A stretch of DNA of 64,000 nucleotides, from positions 144,666-208,665 of the forward strand of contig NZ_PUDR01000009.1 in NCBI RefSeq assembly GCF_003012935.1, given 5' to 3'. The position numbers and the translations under genes were made by a program. Origin of the DNA: Pannonibacter carbonis. GTDB taxonomy: Bacteria; Pseudomonadota; Alphaproteobacteria; Rhizobiales; Stappiaceae. Shown here in pieces: positions 26,092-36,162 of the stretch. Under the pieces are notes generated by a model. That model saw nothing but the letters and a program-made list of their open reading frames with translations, made no database searches and was not told the origin of the DNA. Within the stretch, counting starts at the first letter, position 1. Every line of letters starts with the position of its first letter.

Positions 26092-27270
26092 TCAGAGGCT
26101 GGAGCCTGCAGCATGGCCAGAGGCCCAGGCCCACTGGAAGTTGAACCCACCGAGATGGCCTGTCACATCAACCACTTCGCCGATGAAATGGAGGCCGGGA
26201 ACCTTGGTCGCCGCCATGGTTTTCGATGACAGCTCGTCCGTATCGACCCCGCCGAGCGTGACTTCAGCCGTGCGATAGCCTTCTGTCCCGGCGGGCAGCA
26301 AAGACCAGGAATTGAGCCGGTCGGCTGTCTGGCGCAGCACCTTGTCGGAGAGATCGGCAAGGCGCCCGCCGAGGCCGTATTCGGAGGCGAGTTCCTCCGA
26401 CAGCCGGCGCGGCAGGATGTGGCCGACGGCGGTGCGGATGTCCTGTCGGCCTTGCGCCTGCTTTGCCTCCTTGAGCGCAGCGAAGACATCGGTGCCGGGA
26501 GCAAGATCAACGCTGATCGGCTGGCCTTCGCGCCAGTAGGATGAAATCTGCAGGATTGACGGCCCGGACAGGCCACGATGCGTGAACAGCAGGCCTTCGC
26601 GGAAGGATGTCTTGTTGAAGCGGACGACCGCATCCACCGACACGCCAGCGAGCTTCTGGCACAGGGCCTTGTTGGCGTCGGAGAAGGTCAGGGGCACAAG
26701 CGCGGGACGGGGCGGCACGACCTTCAGTCCGAAGCGCCGGGCAATATCATAGCCGATGCCGGTGGCACCCATCTTCGGGATCGACGGCCCGCCGGTGGCA
26801 ACCACCAGCGACGTCGCCTCGACGCGGCCGCGCGAGGTCTCGATGGCAAAGCGGTCGTCGGGCTTGCTGATGTCGGTGAAGCCTGTCTCCAGCCACAGCT
26901 TGCCGCCGGCCTTCTCCATCTCGGCGAGCAGCATCGTGATGATGTCCTGCGCACTGTCGTCGCAGAAGAGCTGGCCGAGCGTCTTCTCGTGCCAGGGGAT
27001 GCGGTGGCTGTCGACCAGCTTGAGAAAGTCTGCCGGCGTATAGCGCTTGAGCGCCGAGACACAGAAGCGCGGGTTCTGTGACAGGAAGTTCGCCGGGCTG
27101 GCGTGGATGTTGGTGAAGTTGCAGCGGCCGCCGCCGGAAATGCGGATCTTGTCCGCTGCGCGCTTGGCATGGTCAATGACGAGCACGGACCGACCGCGCT
27201 TGCCGGCCTCAATAGCGCACATCAGGCCGGCGGCGCCGGCACCCAGGATCAGGACGTCAACTCGTGTCAT
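26092..27270 (-). CDS. HI0933/BaiN-type FAD-dependent oxidoreductase
   Basis: 392 residues. FAD Rossmann motif VLILGAGAAGLMCAIEAGKRG at residues 5-25, then KIRISGGGRCNFTN, the hallmark of the HI0933/YhiN family, and VATGGPSIPKMGATGIGYDIA. The C-terminal GTEGYRTAEVTLGGVDTDELSSKTM...GLHFIGEVVDVTGHLGGFNFQWAWASGHAAG is the second FAD contact. Function in most bacteria is undefined; some relatives reduce C=C bonds of bile acids or flavonoids. Start at 27270 (MTRVDVLILG); a longer open frame to 27411 overlaps the choV 3' region and lacks support. Confidence 0.88.
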   Translation of the reverse strand: MTRVDVLILGAGAAGLMCAIEAGKRGRSVLVIDHAKRAADKIRISGGGRCNFTNIHASPANFLSQNPRFCVSALKRYTPADFLKLVDSHRIPWHEKTLGQLFCDDSAQDIITMLLAEMEKAGGKLWLETGFTDISKPDDRFAIETSRGRVEATSLVVATGGPSIPKMGATGIGYDIARRFGLKVVPPRPALVPLTFSDANKALCQKLAGVSVDAVVRFNKTSFREGLLFTHRGLSGPSILQISSYWREGQPISVDLAPGTDVFAALKEAKQAQGRQDIRTAVGHILPRRLSEELASEYGLGGRLADLSDKVLRQTADRLNSWSLLPAGTEGYRTAEVTLGGVDTDELSSKTMAATKVPGLHFIGEVVDVTGHLGGFNFQWAWASGHAAGSSL

Positions 27271-27343
27271 CGCTGGCTTATAGCAAGAGGCAACGGACTT
27301 GCCTCCTGCTATTCGCGTGCGATGGTCCACCTGCGGTGCCGCG

Positions 27344-28366
27344 TCAGCCCATGCAGCCGAGCAGTTCCGCCTCGCCGATCTGGCCGACCGGGCGGCCGTT
27401 GTCGATGACAAGGACCGGACCGGAGACCGCCCGCTTCAGGGCAATGACCTGCCGCAGCGGCGTCACCAGCTCGCAGTTCGAGCTGCTGGTGGCGGATGCG
27501 GCAACCGGGCTCATGATGTCCTGGGCGCGCAACACGTTGAGCGGGTTCATGTGCGCGACGAATTCCGCCACATAAGGCGTCGCCGGACGGCGGACGATTT
27601 CCTGCGGCGTGCCCAGCTGGATCACCCGCCCGCCCTCCATGATGGCGATGCGGCTGCCGATCTTGGCGGCCTCGTCGAGATCATGGCTGACGAAGATGAT
27701 GGTCCGGTGCAGGGTCTGCTGCAGCTGGATCAGCTCGTCCTGCAGCTTGTCACGGATCAGCGGATCCAGCGCGGAGAAGGGCTCGTCCATCAGGAGGATC
27801 GGTGCGTCCGTGGCAAAGGCACGGGCAAGGCCGACGCGTTGCTGCATGCCGCCGGAGAGTTCGTGCACCTGCTTGTTGCCCCAGCCGCCGAGGCCGACCA
27901 GTTCGAGCTGGGCAGCGACGCGCTTGCTGCGTTCGGCAAGGCTGACGCCTGCCAGCTCCAGGCCGAAGCCGACGTTGTCGGAAACGGTGCGCCAGGGCAG
28001 CAGCGCGAATTGCTGGAACACCATGGCGATGCGGCTGCGGCGGAGGCGGCGCAGGCGCTCCTCGCCGCAGGTTGCCGGATTGACCATGCTGTCCCCGTCG
28101 CGCACGAGCGTCTCGCCCCGGATGACCGGATTGAGCCCGTTGACTGCGCGCAGCAGCGTCGACTTACCGGAGCCGGACAGGCCCATCAGCACGATGACCT
28201 CGCCGGGCATGATGTCGAAGGTCGCTCCGGCGACGCCCAAGGTCTGGCCGGTTTCGTCCTGGATCTCGCGCCGGGTCTTGCCGGCATCGATCAGCGGCAG
28301 CGCCCGGTGCGGTTTCGAGCCGAAGACGATGTCGACATTGCGGAAGGAAACAATCGGATCGCTCAT
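27344..28366 (-). CDS. choV: Choline ABC transporter ATP-binding protein
   Basis: 340 residues. ATPase of the quaternary-amine importer: Walker A GLSGSGKST, Q-loop MVFQQFALLPWRTV, signature ELSGGMQQRVGLAR, Walker B ILLMDEPFSALDP, switch FVSHDLDEA. The C-terminus (about 280-340) has one CBS-like segment (AQDIMSPVAA...GPVLVIDNGRPVGQI), which in ProV/OpuA senses ionic strength. Its start overlaps the choW stop by one base (TGATG). The divergent bet genes show that the cargo is choline. Confidence 0.9.
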   Translation of the reverse strand: MSDPIVSFRNVDIVFGSKPHRALPLIDAGKTRREIQDETGQTLGVAGATFDIMPGEVIVLMGLSGSGKSTLLRAVNGLNPVIRGETLVRDGDSMVNPATCGEERLRRLRRSRIAMVFQQFALLPWRTVSDNVGFGLELAGVSLAERSKRVAAQLELVGLGGWGNKQVHELSGGMQQRVGLARAFATDAPILLMDEPFSALDPLIRDKLQDELIQLQQTLHRTIIFVSHDLDEAAKIGSRIAIMEGGRVIQLGTPQEIVRRPATPYVAEFVAHMNPLNVLRAQDIMSPVAASATSSSNCELVTPLRQVIALKRAVSGPVLVIDNGRPVGQIGEAELLGCMG

Positions 28367-29211
28367 CAGCGGCCTCCCGTCGGACGATTGAGGCGGAAGA
28401 ACCGGTCCAGCACGATGGCGATCAGGACGATGGCGACGCCGACTTCAAAGCCCATGCCGATGTTCACGGTGTTGAGGGCGCGCAGGGTCGGAACGCCGAG
28501 GCCGTCAGCGCCGACGAGGGCGGCAATCACCACCATCGACAGGGACAGCATGATCGTCTGCGTCAGCCCGGCCATGATCTGCGGCAGGGCATAGGGCAGC
28601 TCGATCTTCCACAGGAGCTGCCAACGGGTGGCGCCAAAGGCGTGACCGGCCTCGAGCAGCTGCGTGGGCGTCGAGGAGACGCCGAGCTGGGTAAGGCGGA
28701 TCGGGGCGGGCAGGGCAAAGATGACCGTGGCAATGAGGCCCGGAACCATGCCGAGGCCGAACAGGATCAGCGCCGGGATGAGATAGACGAAGGTCGGGAT
28801 CGTCTGCATCAGGTCCAGCACCGGCTGCAGCGCGGTGTAGAACTTCGGCTTGTGCGCGGCCAGCACGCCGATCGGCACACCGACAAGCATGCAGACCGTG
28901 GAGGCGCCGAGCACCAGCGCAAGGGTGTTGGTTGTCTCTTTCCAGAAGCCCAGGTTGATGATGATCAAGAGCGACCCGAGGACGAACAGCGGGAAGCTGA
29001 GGTTGCGGCGCACGACGAAGGCCAGAACCGTCACGGTGCCGACAACCACCAGCGGATCCGGTGTCTGAAGGACATAGAGTATGGCGCCGATCATGGCCTC
29101 GAGGGCGACGGCAATCCCGTCAAAGAACCAGGACGCATGGGTTGTCAGCCAGTCGACGAAGGCCTTGGCCCATTGCCCGAATGGCAGCTTGTAGCTCGTC
29201 AGAAAATCCAA
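28366..29211 (-). CDS. choW: Choline ABC transporter permease
   Basis: 281 residues, about seven membrane segments. Binding-protein-dependent permease fold with LEAGHAFGATRWQLLWKIELPYALPQIMAGLTQTIMLSLSMVVIAALVGADGLG, the EAA loop characteristic of ProW/ChoW proteins. It lies between choX and choV; a perfect hairpin occupies the 88-base gap to choX. Confidence 0.92.
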   Translation of the reverse strand: MDFLTSYKLPFGQWAKAFVDWLTTHASWFFDGIAVALEAMIGAILYVLQTPDPLVVVGTVTVLAFVVRRNLSFPLFVLGSLLIIINLGFWKETTNTLALVLGASTVCMLVGVPIGVLAAHKPKFYTALQPVLDLMQTIPTFVYLIPALILFGLGMVPGLIATVIFALPAPIRLTQLGVSSTPTQLLEAGHAFGATRWQLLWKIELPYALPQIMAGLTQTIMLSLSMVVIAALVGADGLGVPTLRALNTVNIGMGFEVGVAIVLIAIVLDRFFRLNRPTGGR

Positions 29212-29256
29212 GGGTCACCTCTCCCTGCCGAGGTCAGGTCCGCCACAGGTGCGGGT

Positions 29257-29287
29257 CCGGCTGAACCGGCATGTCCGGTTCAGCCGG
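29257..29287 (-). other. Perfect intercistronic hairpin between choX and choW
   Basis: CCGGCTGAACCGG (29257-29269) and its exact complement (29275-29287) form a 13-bp stem with a 5-base loop. No T-run follows on either strand, so it is more likely an mRNA-stabilising or attenuating element that lets choX be expressed above choWV than a terminator. Confidence 0.65.
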
Positions 29288-29299
29288 AAGCTGCTTGTC

Positions 29300-30268
29300 T
29301 CAGAGGCCGAGGGCCAGCTTCACCGCGTCCATGGCGCTCTCGCCGTCGCGGGTCTTGACGTCCTTGAGCCAGCCTTCGATGAGCTGCGGGTTGGCCGACA
29401 GCCAGCTCTGGGCGGCAATGGCCGGATCCTGGCCACCGTCGAGGATCTTGCTCATGATCTCGTTTTCGAGCGCCAGAGTGAAGTTCAGGTTTTTCAGGAA
29501 CTGGCCGACATTCGAGCATTCCTCAAGATAGCCCGCGCGGACATTGGTGTAGATGGTCGCGCCGCCGAGATCGGGGCCGAACACGTCGTCGCCGCCCTCG
29601 AGATAGGCGATCTCGAAATTCGAGTTCATCGGGTGCGGCTCCCAGCCGAGGAAGACGACGTCTTCCTTGCGCTTGGTGGCGCGGGAGACCTGGGCCAGCA
29701 TGCCCTGCTCGGAGGATTCCACGATCTGGAAGCCCTTGAGGCCGAACTGGTCGCCATCAATCATGCCGAGGATGAGGCGATTGCCGTCGTTGCCGGGCTC
29801 GATGCCGTAGATCTTGCCGCCAAGTTCCTCCTGGAACTTGGCGATGTCGCCGAAGCTCTTGAGGCCCTTGTCATAGGTGTATTTCGGCACGGCGAGGGTG
29901 TATTTGGCTCCTTCAAGGTTTGCCCGCACGGTTTCGACGGACTTGTCATCGCGATAGGGCGCAATGTCGGCTTCCATCGTCGGCATCCAGTTGCCGAGGA
30001 ACACATCAATGTCCTTGTTCTTCAGCGACGCATAGGTCACCGGAACCGACAGAACCTTGACGTTGGTCTCGTAGCCGAGCGCAAGGAGAATGGTGGAGGC
30101 GACGGCGGTGGTCGCGGTGATGTCGGTCCAGCCGACATCGGAGAACCGCACGGTCTTGCAGCTGTCCGGCTCGGCGGCCTGGGCGTGTGTTGCAGTCGCC
30201 AGTCCCATGGCGCCCGTCATGGCCAGGGCCAAGGCTGCGCCGGTGATGGAAGTGAATACGCGCTTCAT
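29300..30268 (-). CDS. choX: Choline ABC transporter substrate-binding protein
   Basis: 322 residues. Sec signal (MKRVFTSITGAALALAMTGAMGLATATHAQA) then a mature domain of the OpuAC/ChoX type beginning CKTVRFSDVGWTDITATTAVAS. GNWMPTMEADIAPY, IYGIEPGNDGNRLI and VVFLGWEPHPMNSNFEIAYLEGGDDVFG carry the aromatic residues (Trp and Tyr) that cage the trimethylammonium head group. Start at 30268, the ATG at the signal peptide, not the open codons upstream. First gene of choXWV, divergent from betI. Confidence 0.93.
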   Translation of the reverse strand: MKRVFTSITGAALALAMTGAMGLATATHAQAAEPDSCKTVRFSDVGWTDITATTAVASTILLALGYETNVKVLSVPVTYASLKNKDIDVFLGNWMPTMEADIAPYRDDKSVETVRANLEGAKYTLAVPKYTYDKGLKSFGDIAKFQEELGGKIYGIEPGNDGNRLILGMIDGDQFGLKGFQIVESSEQGMLAQVSRATKRKEDVVFLGWEPHPMNSNFEIAYLEGGDDVFGPDLGGATIYTNVRAGYLEECSNVGQFLKNLNFTLALENEIMSKILDGGQDPAIAAQSWLSANPQLIEGWLKDVKTRDGESAMDAVKLALGL

Positions 30269-30450
30269 CCGGTTGTCTCCCGCTCTTGTATGGCGCCCCG
30301 GTACACGGGGTCGTTCGCCGGTGTTCAGTCCCAATGAACCCCGGACGGACATCTCAAACAATGGGCAACCGATTGATTTAGCCGTCTTTGCGGCAGGTTT
30401 GCCCCTCTGGTGAGACTTAATGAACCATTGACTGTTGGCTTTGGCAAGTT

Positions 30451-30474
30451 TTGATTGATTGATCGTTCAATTAA
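30451..30474. promoter_or_regulatory. Candidate BetI operator between choX and betI
   Basis: A dyad TTGATCGTTCAA within a longer TTGATTGAT...TTCAATTAA sequence resembles published BetI sites (ATTGAAC/GTTCAAT halves). It lies 34-57 bases upstream of betI in a 239-base AT-rich divergent promoter region. A single site could control both choXWV and betIAB. Confidence 0.6.
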
Positions 30475-30507
30475 AAATAATCATCTAGGATCATTGGGGA
30501 GAACGAC

Positions 30508-31143
30508 ATGCCAAGGATCGGGATGGAGGCCGAGCGCAGGCGCAGCCTGATCGCGGCGACAGTCGATGCGATTCACGAACAGGGCTATTGCGACGTGACG
30601 ATCGCGCAGATCGCGCGCAAGGCCGGCGTGTCGGGCGGGCTCGCACATCACTATTTCGGCTCCAAGGATCAGCTCCTTGCCGCCACCATGCGCCATCTGC
30701 TGCATGAACTGGGCGAGGGCATCCGCGCGCGTCTTGCCGAGGCGCATACACCTCGTGCGCGGCTTTCGGCGATCATTGCCGGTAACTTTGAAACCGGGCA
30801 GTTCCGCGAGGCCGTGATTGCTGCCTGGCTGGCGTTCTACTCGCAGGCCCGCACCAATCCGGCGAGCCAGCGTTTGCTGCGCATCTATTCCGCCCGCCTT
30901 GTCTCCAACCTGACGCACAGTCTGCGTAGCTTTCTGCCATTGCCGGACGCGCAGCTCGTGGCCGAGGGAACGGCCTCGATGATCGACGGGGTCTGGATCC
31001 GCCGCGCACTGAAGGAAGCGCCGCCCGATCCCGAGGCTGCCATCCGCCTCGTCGAGGATTACGTAGAGGCACAGATCCTGCTGCACCGGGCCCGGGCGTC
31101 CGGGGCCACAACGCCACAGTCCGACGGGGGACGCCCTGAATGA
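30508..31143 (+). CDS. betI: Transcriptional repressor BetI
   Basis: 211 residues, TetR fold. The N-terminal helix-turn-helix [37 protein letters not shown] (about 29-66) is the BetI form. BetI represses choline-to-betaine genes and is relieved by choline. GGGGAGAACGAC precedes the ATG. Its stop overlaps the betA start (ATGA). Confidence 0.92.
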   Translation: MPRIGMEAERRRSLIAATVDAIHEQGYCDVTIAQIARKAGVSGGLAHHYFGSKDQLLAATMRHLLHELGEGIRARLAEAHTPRARLSAIIAGNFETGQFREAVIAAWLAFYSQARTNPASQRLLRIYSARLVSNLTHSLRSFLPLPDAQLVAEGTASMIDGVWIRRALKEAPPDPEAAIRLVEDYVEAQILLHRARASGATTPQSDGGRPE

Positions 31144-32801
31144 ACGACACGTTTGACTTCATCATCGTCGGGGCCGGATCGGCCGGCTGCGCGCTGGCCT
31201 ACCGCCTGTCGGAAGATCCGAAGAACCGCGTCCTGGTGCTGGAGTTCGGTGGAACGGATGCCGGGCCCTTCATCCAGATGCCGGCGGCGCTGTCCTATCC
31301 GATGAACATGAGCCGCTATGACTGGGGCTTCCAGAGCGAGCCCGAGCCGCACCTCGGCGGGCGCATTCTGGCAACCCCGCGCGGCAAGGTGATCGGCGGC
31401 TCGTCCTCGATCAACGGCATGGTCTATGTGCGCGGCCACGCGCGCGACTTTGACACCTGGGAAGAGATGGGCGCCAGCGGCTGGGGCTACCGGCATGTGC
31501 TGCCCTATTTCCAGCGCCAGGAAGAGACCCCGACCGGCGACGACGGCTTCCGGGGCCGCTCCGGTCCGCTGCATGTGCAGCGCGGCACCAAGTGGAACCC
31601 GTTGTTCGATGCCTTCATCAAGGCCGGCAAGCAGGCGGGCTACGAGACGACGGGTGACTACAACGGCCAGAAGCAGGAAGGCTTCGGCGACATGGAGATG
31701 ACCGTGAAGAACGGTCAGCGCTGGTCCGCCGCCAATGCCTATCTGAAGCCGGCGCTGAAGCGCGGCAATGTGGAGATCGTCACCGGGGCCTTTGTCCGCC
31801 GGGTGGTCATCGAGAACGGCCGGGCGACCGGCGTCGAGTACCAGCGTGGCTCCGGCCAGCCGGTCACGGCGCGGGCAGCGCGGGAAGTGATCATTTCCGC
31901 CTCGTCGATCAACTCGCCCAAGATCCTGATGCTCTCCGGCATCGGGCCGGCCGCGCATCTGCGCGAAATGGGCATTGACGTGGTCGCGGACCGGCCGGGC
32001 GTCGGCGCCAACTTGCAGGATCATCTGGAACTCTACATCCAGCAGGCCTGCACCCAGCCGATCACGCTCTACAAGCACTGGAACCTTGTTTCCAAGGCTC
32101 TGATCGGGGCGCAGTGGCTGTTCACGCGCAAGGGGCTTGGCGCCTCGAACCAGTTCGAGGCCTGTGCCTTCATCCGCTCCAAGGCCGGTGTCGAGTATCC
32201 TGACATCCAGTATCACTTCCTGCCTTTCGCGGTGCGCTACGACGGCAAGGCAGCGGCCGAGGGGCACGGGTTCCAGGCCCATGTCGGGCCGATGCGCTCC
32301 AAGTCGCGCGGCCGCATCCGCCTGACCTCGGGCGATCCGTTGGCCAAGCCCTCGATCCTCTTCAACTACATGTCGCACCCGGACGACTGGGCCGACTTCC
32401 GCACCGCGATCCGACTCACGCGCGAGATCTTCGGTCAGGAGGCCTTCACGCCCTATCGCGGCCGCGAGATCCAGCCGGGTGCCGGCGTGCAGAGCGACGT
32501 GGAGCTGGACAATTTCATCCGCGAGCATGTGGAGAGCGCCTATCACCCCTGCGGGTCCTGCCGCATGGGGGCCGCGAGCGATCCGATGGCCGTGGTGGAT
32601 CCGGAATGCCGGGTGATCGGCGTCGAGGGCCTGCGCGTGGCCGACAGCTCGATCTTCCCGCAGGTGACCAACGGCAACCTCAATGCCCCGTCGATCATGG
32701 TGGGCGAGAAGGCCTCGGACCACATTCTCGGCAAGATCCCGCTTGCGGCATCCAATCTGGCGCCCTGGATCCATCCGCAGTGGCAAACGCGTCAGCGTTG
32801 A
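31140..32801 (+). CDS. betA: Choline dehydrogenase
   Basis: 553 residues, GMC flavoprotein that oxidises choline to betaine aldehyde, membrane-associated in family members. FAD motif [20 protein letters not shown] at residues 5-24, GMC signature 1 [20 protein letters not shown], signature 2 [17 protein letters not shown], and the active-site histidine in [13 protein letters not shown] with [14 protein letters not shown] at the end. Translationally coupled to betI. Confidence 0.95.
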   Translation: MNDTFDFIIVGAGSAGCALAYRLSEDPKNRVLVLEFGGTDAGPFIQMPAALSYPMNMSRYDWGFQSEPEPHLGGRILATPRGKVIGGSSSINGMVYVRGHARDFDTWEEMGASGWGYRHVLPYFQRQEETPTGDDGFRGRSGPLHVQRGTKWNPLFDAFIKAGKQAGYETTGDYNGQKQEGFGDMEMTVKNGQRWSAANAYLKPALKRGNVEIVTGAFVRRVVIENGRATGVEYQRGSGQPVTARAAREVIISASSINSPKILMLSGIGPAAHLREMGIDVVADRPGVGANLQDHLELYIQQACTQPITLYKHWNLVSKALIGAQWLFTRKGLGASNQFEACAFIRSKAGVEYPDIQYHFLPFAVRYDGKAAAEGHGFQAHVGPMRSKSRGRIRLTSGDPLAKPSILFNYMSHPDDWADFRTAIRLTREIFGQEAFTPYRGREIQPGAGVQSDVELDNFIREHVESAYHPCGSCRMGAASDPMAVVDPECRVIGVEGLRVADSSIFPQVTNGNLNAPSIMVGEKASDHILGKIPLAASNLAPWIHPQWQTRQR

Positions 32802-32894
32802 GCCATCCTGCGACCCAACGAACAGCAGGAGGCTTCTGCCAAGGCAGTGGCCGGTCCTGTTTCCCCCTTCTGACCGACTTGCAAGGACGACCTC

Positions 32895-34358
32895 ATGCGC
32901 GCCCAGCCCCGAGCCTCCCATTTCATTGGCGGCGGATATGTCGAAAGCCCGAATGGCGCGGCCTTCGACAGCCTCTATCCCGCCACCGGCGACGTCATCG
33001 CCCGCCTGCATGCCGCGGATGACCTGACCATCGAGGCCGCCATCTCGACCGCACGGGAAGGCCAGAAGATCTGGGCTGCCACCCCGGCAGCCGAGCGGGG
33101 CCGCATCCTGCGCCGGGCGGCGGAGATCCTGCGGGCCAACAACCGCGCCCTGTCCGAGCTGGAAACGCTCGACACCGGCAAGCCGCTGCAGGAAACGCTG
33201 ATCGCCGATGCGGCCTCCGGCGCCGATTGCCTTGAATATTTCGGCAATCTCGCCGCGACGCTGACCAGCGAGCACATCGACCTTGGCGGCTCCTTCGCCT
33301 ACACCCGCCGTGAGCCGCTCGGCATCTGCGTCGGCATCGGTGCGTGGAACTATCCGATCCAGATCGCCTGCTGGAAGGCAGCCCCTGCGCTGGCCTGCGG
33401 CAACGCCATGATCTTCAAGCCGTCGGAAGTGACGCCGCTGAGCGCGCTGAAGCTGGCCGAGGCGCTCTTGGAGGCCGGGGTTCCGGCCGGTGTCTTCAAC
33501 GTGGTGCAGGGCGCAGGCGATGTGGGCGCCAAGCTCGTCTCGCATCCGGCGGTGGCCAAGGTCTCCGTCACCGGCTCGGTGCCGACCGGGCGCAAGGTCG
33601 CGGGCCTGGCAGGCAGCAACCTCAAGCATCTGACGCTTGAACTCGGCGGCAAGTCGCCGCTGATCCTGTTCGAGGACGCCCATCTCGACAATGCCGTGTC
33701 GGCCGCGATCAATGCCAATTTCTATTCCTCGGGCCAGATCTGCTCCAACGGCACCCGCGTCTTCGTGCATCGCAGCCTGAAGGAGGCCTTCCTGAAGCGG
33801 CTGGCTGAACGCACCGCAAACGCCGTGCTGGGCGATCCGCTGGACGAGGCGACCAATATCGGCCCGCTCGTCTCGAAGCCGCAGCTCGACAAGGTGCTGG
33901 GCTATATCGAGATCGGCAAGGCGGAAGGCGCGCGGCTTGTCTGCGGCGGCGGGGCAGCACACGTGGCGGCCTTCCCGGAGGGCTGGTTCGTGCAGCCGAC
34001 CGTCTTTGCCGATGTGAAGGACGACATGCGCATCGCCCGGGAAGAGATCTTCGGCCCGGTCATGTGCGTGCTCGACTTCGACAGCGAGGACGAGGTCATC
34101 GCGCGGGCCAATGCGACCGAATTCGGTCTGGCCGCCGGTGTGTTCACCCGCGACATCCAGCGCGCCCACCGGGTGATCGCACAGCTTGCCGCCGGCACCT
34201 GCTGGATCAACGCCTATAACCTGACGCCGATCGAAATGCCCTTCGGCGGCATGAAGTCCTCCGGCATCGGCCGCGAGAACGGCCATGCTGCCATCGGCCA
34301 CTACAGCCAGGTGAAGAGCGTCTACGTCGAGATGGGGGACGTCGCGGCGGCGTTTTGA
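32895..34358 (+). CDS. betB: Betaine aldehyde dehydrogenase
   Basis: 487 residues, NAD-dependent enzyme that makes glycine betaine. ALDH motifs: [15 protein letters not shown] (cofactor), [15 protein letters not shown] (general-base Glu), [14 protein letters not shown] (catalytic Cys), and [16 protein letters not shown]. Third gene of betI-betA-betB, 93 bases after betA. The usual rhizobial order is betICBA; here betC (choline sulfatase) is absent and betA precedes betB. Confidence 0.94.
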   Translation: MRAQPRASHFIGGGYVESPNGAAFDSLYPATGDVIARLHAADDLTIEAAISTAREGQKIWAATPAAERGRILRRAAEILRANNRALSELETLDTGKPLQETLIADAASGADCLEYFGNLAATLTSEHIDLGGSFAYTRREPLGICVGIGAWNYPIQIACWKAAPALACGNAMIFKPSEVTPLSALKLAEALLEAGVPAGVFNVVQGAGDVGAKLVSHPAVAKVSVTGSVPTGRKVAGLAGSNLKHLTLELGGKSPLILFEDAHLDNAVSAAINANFYSSGQICSNGTRVFVHRSLKEAFLKRLAERTANAVLGDPLDEATNIGPLVSKPQLDKVLGYIEIGKAEGARLVCGGGAAHVAAFPEGWFVQPTVFADVKDDMRIAREEIFGPVMCVLDFDSEDEVIARANATEFGLAAGVFTRDIQRAHRVIAQLAAGTCWINAYNLTPIEMPFGGMKSSGIGRENGHAAIGHYSQVKSVYVEMGDVAAAF

Positions 34359-34402
34359 ACCGTCCGCCGCCTGCTGCTTTCGCAAGTGCTTGAGGTGAGG
34401 CT

Positions 34403-34534
34403 GTCCCCCCACCCTCAACCCCTCCCCACGAGAGGGAGGGGAACCGAGAGGCCTTGCCCGAAGAACATGGTTCAATCTGCTTGAGGCGCTGCCGCCCCCC
34501 TCCCCCTCGTGGGGAGGGGTAAGGGGTGGGGGGA
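34403..34534. repeat. Family A palindromes, outward-facing pair
   Basis: Two family-A palindromes (around 34420-34442 and 34497-34520), each with its CCCCCCACCC-type flank, point away from each other and enclose a short spacer. The canonical family-A core is missing. It fills most of the 264-base gap between betB and the convergent alcohol dehydrogenase gene and can fold into one very large hairpin. Confidence 0.65.
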
Positions 34535-34622
34535 ACGGTTTTAAAAACACTCAGACACCTGAAAGCAAGATGGCCGGACACAAGGCCCGGCCATCCAGTT
34601 ATTTAACCCGGAACTTGCCGGA

Positions 34623-35786
34623 TCAGAGCTTGCCTTCCAGCGCCGCGTCGAAGATCGACAGAGCGGCGTCGCGGGTCAGTTCGACCGGGTTGCCGCCGGC
34701 GGTCGGATCGACGATTGCCATGTCGGCGATGAGGTCGCGCTTGGCGCCGTCGACGCCGAGGCCGCCGATGGTGTGCGGCACGCCGAGGTCGGAGCGCATC
34801 TTCAGGATATGCGCCTGGAAGCCGTCGAAGCCGCCGGCAATGCCGCAGAAGGCCGCCAGACGCTCGATCTTGGCCTCGATGGCCGGGCGGTTGAACTTCA
34901 GCACATAGGGCATGAACACGGCATTGGTCATGCCGTGGTGCGTGTCAAAGAGCGCGCCGACCGGGTGGGACAGGGCGTGGATGGCGCCGAGACCCTTCTG
35001 GAAGGCAACGGCACCCATGGCGCCCGCGCTCATCATGTGGCCACGCGCCAGAAGGTCGGAGCCGTTGGCGGCGACGATCGGCAGGTTGTGGATCGCCAGA
35101 CGCGCGCCTTCGACCGCGATGCCTTCCGACATCGGGTGATAGAACGGCGAGCACAGCGCTTCCAGGCAGTGGGCGAGGGCGTCCATGCCGGTGCCGACGG
35201 TGATCATGCGCGGCATGCCGGTGGTCAGTTCCGGATCGCAGATGACATAGGCCGGCAGCATCTTCGGGTGGAAGATCACCTTCTTGGTGTGGGTCGCCTC
35301 GTTGGTAACGACGCCGGCGCGGCCGACTTCCGAGCCGGTGCCGGCCGTGGTCGGCACGGCGACGATCGGGGCAATGCCGGCCGGATCGGCGCGGGTGTAC
35401 CAGTCACCGATGTCCTCGAAGTCCCAGATCGGGCGGGTCTGGCCGGACATGAAGGCAATCAGCTTGCCGGCATCGAGGCCGGAGCCGCCGCCAACCGCCA
35501 GCACGCCGTCATGGCCGCCGGCCTTGTAGGCGGCAACGCCTGCGGAAATGTTGCTGTCGACCGGGTTCGGCTTGACGTCGGAGAAGACGGCGCAGTCGAT
35601 GCCATCGGCTTTCAAGAGCGCGACCATGTCGGCGATCATCGGCAGCTTCGCAAGGCCCGGATCGGTGACCAGCAGAGGGCGCTTCATGCCCGCGAGCTTG
35701 ACGACGGCAGGCAGTTCCTTGATGCGGCCCGCGCCGAAGCGCACGGCGGTGGGATAGGACCAGTTCACGGACGGAAGGGCAGTCAT
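34623..35786 (-). CDS. Iron-containing alcohol dehydrogenase
   Basis: 387 residues, group III (Fe-ADH) fold. NAD-binding VLAVGGGSGLDAGKLIAF and PTTAGTGSEV in the N-terminal half; the metal ligands are in the second half: TGMDALAHCLEA (Asp, His), HALSHPVGALFDTHHGMTNAV (two His). It would oxidise a primary alcohol to an aldehyde or the reverse. It is the last gene of the minus-strand series from 43030; a repeat element lies between it and the aldehyde dehydrogenase gene. In the proposed pathway it oxidises the alcohol end of a gamma-glutamyl amino alcohol; that role is inference. Confidence 0.9.
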   Translation of the reverse strand: MTALPSVNWSYPTAVRFGAGRIKELPAVVKLAGMKRPLLVTDPGLAKLPMIADMVALLKADGIDCAVFSDVKPNPVDSNISAGVAAYKAGGHDGVLAVGGGSGLDAGKLIAFMSGQTRPIWDFEDIGDWYTRADPAGIAPIVAVPTTAGTGSEVGRAGVVTNEATHTKKVIFHPKMLPAYVICDPELTTGMPRMITVGTGMDALAHCLEALCSPFYHPMSEGIAVEGARLAIHNLPIVAANGSDLLARGHMMSAGAMGAVAFQKGLGAIHALSHPVGALFDTHHGMTNAVFMPYVLKFNRPAIEAKIERLAAFCGIAGGFDGFQAHILKMRSDLGVPHTIGGLGVDGAKRDLIADMAIVDPTAGGNPVELTRDAALSIFDAALEGKL

Positions 35787-35916
35787 GGGTCGGGCTTTCA
35801 GTCAGTTGGTGCGTTGGGGTCAACGCGGTGGATGGTGTTGAACAGGGAACAGGTCGGGCGTTGCCATCCCATTGTCCCTTGAAGCTTGGCTCATCCCGGG
35901 CAACTGGCAGAGCCTC

Positions 35917-36083
35917 AACCCCTCTCCCCCCTTGAGGGGGAGATGCCCCCGGCTGGGGGCAGAGGGGGGTATCGGTCTGTCAAGTCATCCTGCGGTGATC
36001 ATGCGCTGAAGCGCTGGCACCCCCCTCTGTCTGCATTCGCAGACATCTCCCCCTCAAGGGGGGGAGAGGGCGCTGCGGCCAGC
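35917..36083. repeat. Palindromic intergenic element, family B, copy 1
   Basis: CCCCTCTCCCCCCTTGAGG and GGGAGATGCCCCCGGC...GGCAGAGGGGGGT form the left arm (35920-35970); the inverse arm ends in GGGAGAGGGCGCTGCGGCC (about 36020-36080). The two arms make a ~165-base inverted repeat with a variable centre. It accounts for the bulk of the 376-base gap; no gene is seen there. Confidence 0.7.
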
Positions 36084-36162
36084 AGGCCAGTCGCAGGGCA
36101 GCTCCGGTCTCTTTGCCTGTTCCCCATTCCCATGCGGCGAGGGGAACAGGCGGGTTTCAATC

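Noticed and set aside
31059..34550. A 1163-codon open frame on the minus strand across the bet genes
   Set aside because: It is antisense to betA and betB, which have complete domain motifs; the translation has no recognisable fold and is biased toward R, G, H and D, as expected for a shadow frame in GC-rich DNA.
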